From Diphasiastrum complanatum (lineage: Eukaryota; Streptophyta; Lycopodiopsida; Lycopodiales; Lycopodiaceae): a DNA stretch of 64,000 nt. The first letter of the stretch is position 1. The number at the start of each line of letters is the position of its first letter. The stretch is taken from positions 49,854,841 through 49,918,840 of the forward strand of contig CM055095.1 in assembly GCA_029204225.1 (NCBI GenBank). The letters are read 5' to 3'. This document shows, piece by piece, positions 52,801 to 62,250 of the stretch. The position numbers were made by a program, and so were the translations under genes. The notes under the pieces are model-generated. The model was not told where the DNA came from, ran no database searches, and saw only the letters and a program-made list of their open reading frames with translations.

Positions 52801-53829
52801 ACAATGAACACATACACAAACCTATATAATAAGACGTGTACGGTAGGTCAAGACTTGAGACTCAAATTTCAACATCACTCAAGCAATTAAAAAATTACAT
52901 TGTAGCATGCACAAATCAGTTTTAAAAGGAACTGGAATTTGAAATTTGGAAACAACCTAGTGGGAGCAAGTATTAGAACCTCCAAGTTGGGAAAGGATCT
53001 AAAAATGGAAAGGACCTTTGGATGCTTTGGTGATAAACCTCAACAACAATCGTGCTACAACCACGATCTGTTGTAACTTGTAAGTCCAGGCTAAGTTGTA
53101 ACATGTAACTTGTAAGTTGTACGTTGTAACGATCCATAAATTGCAAGCTTGAACATTCAAGCTACCATACAAATTACAAATTTAGAGATTTTTAGAAGAA
53201 ATAGAAAACAAGATAACAATGTACAAATACGAGGCAAGTTGCAACTTGCAAGTCGCTACTAGCTAGTGTCGAGTCTAGCTACTAGCAACAATAGGAATAA
53301 GTACTAAGTAATAAGGATGCAAAAAGTAATTATAAATCATGTAGAAGTCTATAGATCAAAAAATTCAACAGTCACACGACAGCACACTTCTCAAATGAAA
53401 ATCCTATTCGCTGCACTCAGGCTTCTATATTTAGCTGCAGTAAGTTGTAGTAGCTCTCTACTCACATCATCTCTCTCAAGGAGCAACTCTCTAGTCCTCA
53501 ACTACTCCATGCTAGGCCCTCTCTGAACCAATCCTAGAAAGAACTAACATCGCTCTTGCCATGCAAGTGTCTGTGCAAAGTGAAAGGGGAGGTTTCAGGC
53601 CCTACCAAGATCATAACGAGGATGTTGGTTCCAAAGACACATAGGGAACAGACGGTGGATCGAACTTACCCAACAAAACCTAGACTAGCCCCCAAGCTAT
53701 GGACCACTAGTAATAGCTCCCAATGTAGGAGACATGTTAATCCAGTACATGTGGCTCCTATTCCCAAATCAAGCCCTCCTGCTGAAGAGGCCTATGAAAA
53801 TACTTATGCCCTCCAAGGATCTACCCCCT
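52801..53829. other. unassigned, with TTGTAACTTGTAAG short repeats
   Basis: Around 53075-53125 and 53235-53295 words such as GTTGTAACTTGTAAGT and AAGTTGCAACTTGCAAG recur. No gene was recognised. Confidence 0.3.
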
Positions 53830-55016
53830 ACTAGAAGTGGGAGTGGACTGGGACACATCAGCAACCTACTAACTAGGCCGCATCTACCACTAACCGATCG
53901 AGCTAGGCCTTGTGACCTACCTACGGGACATCGCTCTGAGGTCAAACAAATGCAAGCTCACGCTACGCTCTCTCATAGCCTATGAGGATCCACAGTGTGT
54001 CACTCTGATGGTACGCAATTCATACTGCGGAGAGATCTATACGGAACCTCTCAGTCACTGATCACTTCTTTCTTTACTACGCAGAGATCACGAGACTTAA
54101 TACCTGAGGATGATGATTATGACAACGACGAGGATGATCACAGAGATCAGAGACAATGTACTACCCACCATCACTTTACTACCAGGATCGCCAGACCTCC
54201 TATACAGAGACATACTACACATGCTCATGCTCATAGACGACAAATTATGTCATTCTTCTCTAGGAGACGACCACGCCGAGACCTCAAGTCTGACGACGAC
54301 GATACACCACCTCACAGATATCAAAGACAGTATCACTCACAATCATGTGGCAGCTCGCACTACCCGCCCTGTCATGAGAGCACACAGTTTTCATCCTCCT
54401 AGACGACGTCAGCGACATTCCATATTACCTCTTGCTATAGCTCATATCACATCCTTTTTCAGCAACAATGCTAGATGATATGATTCTATTCTTAGCAATT
54501 ATTTTAGCTCCCACTTATGGACAGTTTGTAGTTTACAGTTATGTTACTCATCTTTTATGCATAGTTTTTTCTTGAAGACGTTTATATACGCTCCCATGGT
54601 TACCGCATACTTGACAAGTACTTACCTGCCTATAGAGATCGGAGACAGTGCCTCACGAGCTACTCGACTTACCACGGGGAGACCTCTTCACCCTCCTAGA
54701 CGACGTCAACGACCACCAGTGGCCCTCCATGCGGCCCGTATTACATCCTTTTACAGCATCAGCAGGACAGGATTGGATGATAATGTCATACCCCACTCAT
54801 GACTTTTAGCAGTATACATGCTCCCACATGTTTCATATATCATCACATCTATTTCAGTTCATAGCTTTAGATTTGTTATTTATGTTACCGTTTTGGAGAC
54901 GTTTCATACGCTCCCATTGTTACCACATACTTGACATGTACATTTACTAGTCTTATATGCCTTTTGGCATGGAAAAGACATTAATAAAGCTTTCTTTCTT
55001 TCTTTATTTCTTAGCA
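53830..55016 (+). mobile_element. LINE ORF2 end and long 3' UTR (plus-strand chain, copy 1)
   Basis: A decayed ORF2 C-terminus (YEDPQCVTLMVRN at about 53979-54020, DDDYDNDEDDHRDQ, arginine-rich end) is followed by a 3' UTR containing a diverged tandem duplication of about 300 bp. It ends with the hairpin at 54950-54979, CATTAATAAAGC and a CTTT tail to about 55010. The start is uncertain. Confidence 0.7.
54390..54950 (+). repeat. diverged ~300-bp tandem duplication in LINE 3' UTR
   Basis: Pairs of shared words at 297-320 bp spacing are CCTCCTAGACGACGTCA (54395 and 54692), ACATCCTTTT.CAGCA (54448 and 54746) and ACGCTCCCAT.GTTACC (54588 and 54908). The second half is the one connected to the hairpin. 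Confidence 0.65.
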
Positions 55017-55088
55017 GTCTTATATGCTTTTTGGCATGGAAAAGACATTAATAAAGTTTCTTCTTCTTCTTCTTCTTCTTCTTCTTCT

Positions 55089-55137
<49 letters not shown>
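55017..55137 (+). repeat. second LINE 3' terminus: hairpin, (CTT)n and (CT)n
   Basis: A second copy of only the last about 60 bp of the LINE (hairpin 55017-55046, CATTAATAAAG) follows the tail of the previous one. It continues as a CTT run (55057-55093) and a CT run to 55137. The ORF1-only unit starts in that CT run. Confidence 0.85.
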
Positions 55138-55139
<2 letters not shown>

Positions 55140-55575
55140 GATGGTCTGAGGCTATGGTGGCGCTGAGGCTGCTGCCTCGCTGAGGATGCTCCATCGCCCT
55201 CCTGGCTACCTGCTCCATCATTGAGGCTGCCCTCCTGGCTATCTGCTCCATCGCTGAGGATGCTCCATCGTTGAGGCTGCCCTCCTGGCTATCTGCTCCA
55301 TCGTTGAGGCTGCTCCATCGCCCTCCTGGCTACCTGCTCCATCGCCCTCCTACACGACTGACCCTCGCTGTCCTGAGGCTCATCCATACTCTCTGAGCGC
55401 TGAATCACATTGTTTCCCTCAATGCATTGCTGATCCTGGCTATCCGCTCCATCGCTGAGGCTGCTCCCCTTCTGGCTACCTGCTCTATCGCCCTCCTACA
55501 CAACTTCGCTATCCTAAGGCTGCTCCATACTCTCTGAGCGCTAAATCACACTGTTTCCCTCAGTGCATCGCTGAG

Positions 55576-56543
55576 ATGCCTCGCCATAAGGGGGCTTTCG
55601 CCCTTCCCTCCAACACTGCTTCATCATCATCTTCTTCATCTGCCTCATCGTCTTCTTCATCCATTTCACACCCACCTTCACCTTCACCTTCACTTTCTAT
55701 TCCAGTTGCAATCCCTCGTCAGATCCTATTCTTGCTAGTAGTGAATCCATCATAGCCGATCCTTTGACCCCGAATACCCCAGCAGAGGAATCACTTCTGC
55801 CTCCAGCCTTTATGATCTCCGTCATTCGTGCAGATCAGTTACGTTCCTATGAATATCTCAACGACCATAAAAAAAAGCTTCTTTCTCTTGAAGCTATGAT
55901 CCAAGCTGTTCAATCTCACGTTCAGAAACTAGATTCGTCTATCGATGATCTCAAGAAAGAAGTTGCAGCTGTCAAAATCGAAGCTTTCTCTCATTCAACT
56001 ACTTCAGCTAAGATCCAACAGCTTGAAAGTCAAGTGGAACAGCATCATACAGTTGTCCGATCCTGGGCAGATGTGCTTAAAGGTCCTAATACTACTGTTC
56101 TACCACCTCCACCTTCTTTTATCTCAGCTACGTTCACCGAGAGCCGTTTGCAAGAGCAAAAGGTTCTTAATGTCCGAGTCAGAGGTATTACGAACTCCCA
56201 TGATGCTGTTGGTGAAGCTAAAAAGTTTCTTGAAGAGAGTCTTCAACACCACCACAAAGATATGGATACTGCATGGCGGCCTAAGAGAGATCCAGGTACT
56301 CTTGTTATACGCTTTGCATCTGCCCCTGGTCGTCATGCAGGGCTAGGGAAGAGATCTACACTACGAGGCACCACGATATACCTGGATGAAGACCTTACTT
56401 TCATTCAGGTTCAAGAACAGAAGAAAGCAAAACAGGAGGCTCTAACGAATGGAAAGCGGTTGATCTACAGGGATGGTATCATTAGTTTCGTTGATATTAA
56501 ACCTGCTACTATTAATGAGATATTTGAGACTGTTCAGAGTTAG
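55576..56543 (+). pseudogene. LINE ORF1 protein, nearly intact (one frameshift)
   Basis: ATG at 55576 gives MPRHKGAFALPSNTASSSSS, a serine-rich start. The frame shifts near 55715. From 55764 a 259-codon frame is open to TAG at 56541-56543. It contains SVIRADQLRSYEYLNDH, a coiled coil (about LEAMIQAVQSHVQKLDSSID to LESQVEQHH), SWADVLKGPN, then VRVRGITNSHDAVGEAKKFL, LVIRFASAPGRHAGL, STLRGTTIYLDEDLTFIQVQ and RLIYRDGIISFVDIKP. The order coiled coil, RRM-like, C-terminal domain resembles L1 ORF1p, an RNA chaperone that trimerises and coats LINE RNA. It is the best preserved LINE ORF1 in the window. Confidence 0.87.
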
Positions 56544-56703
56544 TGAGAGAGTTAGAGCACTGAAGAGATGCCAGTTGAGTTTGTAAATGGTCTACGTACC
56601 ATATAATCCTGGACATTATCCTCTTCTTGGTTAATTTTGATTTAGTTATGTTGTTGACGGCATTGCTCCGTCTTGGTTCCACTTTTATCTGATGTACTTG
56701 TTC

Positions 56704-56733
56704 GTCTTATACGCCTTTTGGCATGGAAAAGAC
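56704..56733 (+). ncRNA. 3'-terminal LINE hairpin, plus-strand ORF1-only unit
   Basis: GTCTT...AAGAC outer stem around ACGCC-TTTT-GGCAT, with one C-A mismatch. GTTAATAAAGC and the CTTT tail follow directly. Confidence 0.7.
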
Positions 56734-56740
56734 GTTAATA

Positions 56741-56766
56741 AAGCTTTCTTTCTTTCTTTCTTTCTT

Positions 56767-56828
<62 letters not shown>
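56741..56828 (+). repeat. (CTTT)n(CT)n tail interrupted by gypsy insertion
   Basis: CTTT repeats pass into an uninterrupted CT run that ends exactly where the TGTTGCACAC end of the minus-strand gypsy LTR begins. Confidence 0.92.
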
Positions 56829-56832
<4 letters not shown>

Positions 56833-57481
56833 GCACACAAGCTCACAAACCCTAAATAAATACACAGAATTACCCAGCAAATTCGTCACTTTATTAATCT
56901 CAAGCAAATGTACATAGATCAACAAACAAACATGAGAGCTCTGCTGCAAGTCTCCTCCCAACCATAACTGCATAGGAATACCATAATGAGAAATGCCTGA
57001 CCAGGCTCACACTATATCCCCTCAAGCATCCCTTAACCCTGACACATCCTCACATCGACACATGGCAAACTCCATGCACAGCCGACACTTGCCACTTGGC
57101 AGTACCCTAACACATAGGCAAGCTAGTAGGTGAACAGTCTGACACGTGTCACTCATACATTGGACCAAGTGTCCCAATGAGCATATGACACGTCCTGTTG
57201 ACCCGTCCATTGACCATCACTCATGCACTGGACCAAGTGTCCCAGTGAGCATATGACACGTGTCATGTTGACCAGTCACCCCTCCTACTTTTTAAGAGGT
57301 CAGTCTAGTAGACTCTTATGAGACCCACTACCCCCTTGGCCATCTCAGATTTAGTCACTATATTAAATATTTACATTGCAATTTAAAATTGTCTCCACAG
57401 GCCGGTCACTTAGCCATTTACAATTTAATAATTACAATTTACCATTTACATTGGGCAAAGGGATTCAAAGTACATGTAACA
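56829..57481 (-). repeat. 3' LTR of the minus-strand gypsy
   Basis: 653 bp; in plus orientation it begins TGTTGCACAC and ends CATGTAACA. It contains two GACACGTGTC palindromes (57141-57150, 57255-57264) inside a diverged direct repeat of about 45 bp (ACTGGACCAAGTGTCCCAGT type) at roughly 80-bp spacing. Confidence 0.88.
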
Positions 57482-57496
57482 TCCCTTCCCCCCTCA
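57482..57496 (-). other. polypurine tract, minus-strand gypsy
   Basis: The minus strand reads TGAGGGGGGAAGGGA directly before the LTR start TGTTACATG. Confidence 0.8.
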
Positions 57497-58016
57497 GATG
57501 ACATCGTCCTCGATGGCAAAGTCTGGATACTGTGCATGCAACCCATGCGCGGTCTCCCAGGTAGCATCACTGAGAGGTCGTCCATGCCATGCAACCAAGT
57601 ACTCACGAAGCAAACGATTCCGCAACAATCTATGCCTCCGGTCCAATACTCTTGCTAGTCCATGCATCACCTCCCCATGCTCCTGAAACAATACAAGGCC
57701 ATCAGCCAACAAGTTATCACCATCATGTAAAACCCTCTTTAAGCGTGAAACATGAAAAACAGGTTGAACCTTACAACCAACAGGCAAAATCCAATTCATA
57801 AGCAACGCTATTAATCTTTTTAACAATTTTCCAAGGTCCACAGTATCTAGGTGACAACTTATAACACTTCCCTGTCTTTAGGGTTTTCGAGTCCTTTGGA
57901 ATCCTGAGAAATACCATATCTCCTTCCTCGAACTCTCTTGGCGTACGATCCAGATCAGCATATGTATTTGCCCAATCCATCGCCGCTTTTACATTTTCCT
58001 TTGCTAACTCCAACAT
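57494..58016 (-). pseudogene. gypsy integrase C-terminus and chromodomain (minus-strand element)
   Basis: The frame 58016-57771 has the GPY/F module (EGDMVFLRIPKD, LSPRYCGPWKIVKKINSVAY). A frameshift leads to 57841-57494 with VFHVSRLKRVLHD and the chromodomain core REYLVAWHGRPLSDATWE. The last residues, YPDFAIEDDVI, end at the purine tract, so the stop codon lies only a few bases from the 3' LTR. Confidence 0.87.
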
Positions 58017-58919
58017 CTATTGCATGTGAGTTAGAAATTCCATAGCACTAGGTGTCTTATGAGGCATACCTATAGTAACTGGACTGGCTGGTCTAAAACC
58101 ATAATTTAGCTCGAAAGGACTCATCTTCGTAGATGCATTCTTTTTATCATTATAGGCAAACTCCAACAATGGTAGGTAACGTTCCCATTGCATTTGCCTT
58201 TCACTCACATACGCCCTAAGCATGTCTTCCAAGGTTTGGTTAACTCTCTCAGTCTGCCCATCTGTTTCAGGATGATCAGAACTACTCATTCCCAACTGCA
58301 CCTCTAACTTCTCAAATACTGCAGTCCAAAAATTGCCAGTAAAATGAGAATCCCTGTCAGACACAATGGATCTAGGTAATCCATGAAGTCTGAATACATG
58401 CTGTATAAACAAATCAGTCGTACCAGGTGCATCAATCTTATTACTAGTTGGGATAAAATGAGCCATTTTTGTGAGTCTGTCAACCACAACTAGGATAGCA
58501 TTATGTTGTTGCTGCGTATGCGGTAAACATGTAATAAAGTCCATGGAAATACTCTCCCATCTCCCTTCTGGTATAGGTAACGGGCGTAATAATCCAAGCA
58601 CTTTAATCCTTTCAGCCTTATTAACTTGACACTTAAAACAATGTGTCACATAATGGTTTACTTATTTCTTAAGACTCGACCACCAAAAGTTACGTCGTAT
58701 CAACTCATAGGTCCTATCCACACCAAGATGACCAGCACTAGGGCTATCGTGACAGAGATGCAAGATCCTCTTTCGCAGTACCTCACAAGCTGGAATAAGA
58801 GCCTTGCCATTTCTCATCACTATTCCATCTTCTATGGAATACTTAAGATAAGTGTGAACCAAGGTAGAAGAGCTCTCCTCTTGAGACTCTGCATGGCCAT
58901 GACTCACCTCCTGTTCCAC
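58017..58919 (-). pseudogene. gypsy integrase (minus-strand element), DDE intact
   Basis: The finger half (58919-58662) has LHLCHDSPSAGHLGVDRTYE and NFWW and ends in a stop. The core (58649-58017) has CFKCQVNKAERI, SMDFITCLPH (D), VVVDRLTKMAHFIPT, SIVSDRDSHFTGNFWTAVFE (D) and DGQTERVNQTLEDMLR (E). All catalytic residues are present, making this the best preserved integrase core in the window. Confidence 0.9.
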
Positions 58920-58959
58920 TTTCTTACAGTGAGGATCTTCCTACTGAGGTAAGTCATTT

Positions 58960-59642
58960 TCAATGACTACAAATGACATCTGATACACCACACGAGATAG
59001 TGCATCTGCCACACGATTCTCGGCACCTTTCTTGTACCGAATCTCCATTAGGAATTCCTGCAGACCATCTGGCTTGCCAGCCTCTAAGGTCTGGCTGCTT
59101 ACAAAAGTATATCAAGGTACCATGATCAGTGAATACCTCAAATCCCGATCCATACAGATAATGCCTCCATGCCTTTAATGCATGAACAATGGCATATAAC
59201 TCCTTTCCATGAGTTGGATAATTTTTCTGAGCAGGGTTGAGCTTCTTGCTCTCAAAGGCCACAGGCCTACCCTTTTGATGTCACTCGCATCCGTATCTAT
59301 AACATAGGGCTTTTGAGGGTCTACAATCTTTAGAGTGATGCACTCAGCAATAGCTTGTTTCAACTGATCAAAGCTTGCTTGCTGCAGTTCAGTCCATTCA
59401 CCAAATCTATTCTTTTGAGTCAAATCAGTCACAAGTGCTGCAATATAGGAGTGTTTCTTAACATATTTTCTATAAAATACTGCCAATCCAAGAAAAGAAC
59501 AGAGTGTTGTCAAATCAGCTGGCACAGGCCACGCAACGATCACAGCAACCTTCTTAGGATCTGGCCTTACTCCATCAGCAGACACTACATGACCAAGATA
59601 CTCAATCTCTTTTTTAAACAATTCACTTTTTACTAATGGCAA
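58960..59642 (-). pseudogene. gypsy RNase H (minus-strand element)
   Basis: The frame 59642-59175 has EYLGHVVSADGVRPDPKKVA, the end of RT, and the RNase H start YVIDTDASD. Sequence is then missing up to VAFESKKLNPAQKNYPTHGK and ELYAIVHALKAWRHYLYG, FTDHGTLIYF in the next frame (59262-58960). TDAS, KEL and TDH acids are present, but the strand between the first two is shortened. Confidence 0.85.
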
Positions 59643-60509
59643 ACAAAGTGTTCTCCCTCAAAGTAGACAACACAGTCCTAAGGTGAGCCATATGCTTGAC
59701 CTCACCTACATTGTAAGTCAGAATGTCACCAACAAAGTTTACGACAAATTTACCCATATACAGTCTGAGCACATCATTCATCATCATCGTGAATGTAGCT
59801 GGGGCATTAGACAATCCAAATGGCATCACATGATACTCATAGTGACCGAACCGAGTTCTGAAGGCAGTCTTGTGTACATCCTCTTCACGAACTCTAACCT
59901 GATGGTATCCACTCTGGCACCTGACAAGGCATCAAGCAAATCATCTCTACGTGGCATAGGATATCGATGTTTAATCGTTATCTTGTTCAAACCTCGATAA
60001 TCAACACACATACGCCATGATCCATCCTTCTGTTTCACAAGAATGATCGGAGAGGCAAAAGGGGAATAACTAGGTCATATCTGCCCCTTGGCCAGATAAT
60101 CATCGATCATCCGTCTCACTTCCTCTTCCTCCTTAAGACTTATTCTGTAAGGACGTCTATTGACAGGACATGATCCGGGTATTAATTCAGACTTATGTTC
60201 AACATTCCTCTCAGGAGGTAAAACAGATAGAAGATCATCTATGAACACATCTGAAAACTCTCTCCTAATCTCTTGATCCAAATTGGCAATAGTACTGGTT
60301 TGCACACACTGCATGCTACTCTTACTAGTAATAGTAGACATATCAAGTAGAAAGCAAACACACATGTACTCACAATGGATCCTACGCAACTGCGTAGCTG
60401 AAACAAGCGGTCCAGGAGGCACATCTTGCTCACCACGAAGGGAATGCATCACACCATCAAACTTGAACTCATACACATGAGTATCCCAGGCTATGTGTGG
60501 CTTCCGCAT
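59623..60509 (-). pseudogene. gypsy reverse transcriptase (minus-strand element), catalytic motifs damaged
   Basis: One frame from 60509 has FSDVFIDDLLSVLPPERNVE, NRRPYRISLKEEEEVRRMID, a TGA at 60075, then KQKDGSWRMCVDYRGLNKIT and RYPMPRRDDLLDALSGA. The next block should hold the K-I-D-L aspartate but jumps to the Y-H-Q region in another frame, so motif A is deleted. The final frame (59829-59623) has MPFGLSNAPATFTMMMNDVL and the catalytic box VNFVGDILTY, with G for the first D of the Y-x-D-D box. Confidence 0.87.
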
Positions 60510-60515
60510 CGTGTG

Positions 60516-60878
60516 CTAACAAATGCCCAACACCACATCAAACCGCGCAAGCCGTGTTATTTCAAAATCCAACTCTTCTGTGTAACTTTGTACAGTTAGT
60601 GGAATGCCCACAACCCTCTTATCCCAAATCTCTGTACCCTTTCCATCAACCATTTCCACTATGTACTGGTATTGGGATGGTTGAGTATTCACACCTAAAT
60701 TCCGTACCAAAGTTGAGTTCAACACATTATGAGAGGACCCAGTGTCAAATAGAACCTGAACATCTCTACCACACAATTGTCCTTGCATAACAATAAGAGA
60801 AGTGTTAGGAAATTGATACCCTCGGCGAGCCGAATTTGACAAAAGCACTGGTGGAGCCGTGTCCACTCTCCTGACCAC
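60516..60878 (-). pseudogene. gypsy aspartic protease (minus-strand element)
   Basis: The 120-codon frame reads SLIVMQGQLCGRDVQVLFDT, GSSHNVLNSTLVRNLGVNTQ, YIVEMVDGKGTEIWDKRVVG and LDFEITRLARFDVVLGIC, then stops. The DTGSSHN active site and the ILG-like FDVVLG end are intact, so this could be a functional retropepsin fold if it were in frame with its neighbours. Confidence 0.86.
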
Positions 60879-60963
60879 CGAACCGAAACATTCATGAGGC
60901 GTGGAACATCTGGATTGGCTTCCTGCTCGATCTCTTCCACTATCATAGGGACATCACCCTGGT

Positions 60964-61585
60964 TCATCTGTCCACCTGAAGATTATATGTGGTCCGCATC
61001 AAGTTCCGTGGACATTCCTTCCACCTATGTTGTCCCAAACATCCAAAACAGAGGTTCTCCCTCTTTGCACGTTCTTGGTCCTGTGGCGATAACATTGAAG
61101 GACGCTGACCCTTTTGGGCATTGGGCTGCCCATACAACCCTTTGCCTTTTGGAGCCCATGCACTCTTCTTCCTTTGGTCACCCCGAGCTTGCCACTGATT
61201 GGTTTGACCTTCAAACTTTCTCTTTTTGTTCCATTTGCCCTTGCGTCCCCAAGGTGCTCCAGTGAACTTCGGAGGTTTTAAATCTTTGATAGTAGGTAGC
61301 TTTCTCTTTGACAATGTCCTTTCTGTTTCCATAGCTGTACCACAACTCAGCTTCATGGCCCGTTGACAATGTCCTTTCTGCTTCCATAGCTGTACCACTG
61401 ACTCTCTCAGGAACACTAACCCCTTTACCTTTGAGTTGCTCCAAAATCAGCTTAAGACTAGCTTCGATAGTATCCACCTTGGAACATACAGCATCTAATC
61501 TCTGTGAATCTTGACTGGTGTTGCTTGCGGATGCCATAGCAGAAAAATAGGTAGCAGAAACAAAGCAAAAGCAGGCTCTCAGCAC
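60964..61585 (-). pseudogene. gypsy gag, shortened, with short-spaced zinc knuckle
   Basis: The start (MASASNTSQDSQRLDAVCSK, coiled-coil VDTIEASLKLILEQLKG) is followed not by the capsid core but by two copies of a 36-bp word at 55-bp spacing (61308 and 61363), then DLKPPKFTGAPWGRKG and the knuckle LCFGCLGQHRWKECP. The spacing is C-X2-C-X3-H-X4-C, one residue short of the usual. The frame shifts once near 61300. Confidence 0.82.
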
Positions 61586-62088
61586 CTCAAATCACTACAC
61601 AGATAGGTTGCCCTGAATTCCTAGAAGAACTGGATAGAATAGATCTCCTACAGCCAAGTTCTAACTACACATAGACTCTTCTACTCCAAAAACCAGCAAA
61701 CTAGGGTTTCAAACTGACAATTGGCAAAAAAACTAAGGATGATCACCGAATCAGAAGGCGAAAAGCCCTACCCTACCAGCGACCTACCACAAGAAGCTTA
61801 TTGCAACTGACAGATCTGAAAAAATACTGAGTATTGAAGAAGTTACAAACAGATTTACAAATCCTATGTGGGCTGAATTTTCACAAAAGCGAAGAGAATA
61901 ATCAAGCCACGTAGTAGAAAATGCTCAAAGGCTGCCAGAAGATCAGCAATCCACCATAGGGCTTCAATCTGCTATCTTATGGGCTCCAAATCTGCCAACA
62001 GATCACCTGCAGTTGGGCGCTGGCTCTCCAAGAATGCTCCAAACCCTAACTGAAGATGCCAAATCCCACACAAGTCTTGAAAGTAACT

Positions 62089-62100
62089 GCTCTGATACCA
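62089..62100 (-). other. primer-binding site, minus-strand gypsy
   Basis: The minus strand reads TGGTATCAGAGC, two bases from the LTR end at 62103. Confidence 0.9.
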
Positions 62101-62102
62101 AA

Positions 62103-62250
62103 TGTTGCACACAAGCTCACAAACCCTAAGTAAATACACAGAATTACCCAGCAAATCCGTCACTTTATTAATCTCAAGCAAATGTACAAACAAACATGAG
62201 AGCTCTGCTGCAAGTCTCCTCCCAACCATAGCTGCATAGGAATACCATAA
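62103..62250 (-). repeat. 5' LTR of the minus-strand gypsy, truncated
   Basis: 148 bp matches the start of the LTR at 56829 closely (TGTTGCACACAAGCTC to GGAATACCATAA). The match ends at CATAA, where gypsy copy C chromodomain sequence takes over. Confidence 0.9.

Larger units (their letters stand above)
55138..56762 (+). mobile_element. ORF1-only LINE unit (half-LINE), plus strand
   Basis: Starting right after the (CT)n with GCGATGG, it has a 5' region of about 440 bp with repeated CTCCATCG and CTGGCTA words, ORF1 (55576-56543), a 3' UTR of about 160 bp with a small stem (GACGG...CCGTC at 56656-56672), the terminal hairpin at 56704-56733, GTTAATAAAGC and a CTTT tail. There is no ORF2. It is the sister of the minus-strand unit at 21236-22684. 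Confidence 0.87.
56829..62250 (-). mobile_element. Ty3/gypsy chromodomain element, minus strand
   Basis: On the minus strand the order is a truncated 5' LTR (62250-62103), primer-binding site, gag, protease, RT, RNase H, integrase, chromodomain, purine tract and a complete 3' LTR (57481-56829). It is a chromovirus, distinct from copies A-C: it has canonical TGTT...AACA ends and a short zinc-knuckle spacing. It landed in the CT tail of the LINE chain. Its 5' LTR is broken where gypsy copy C sequence begins at 62251, so no target duplication can be read. Confidence 0.92.
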
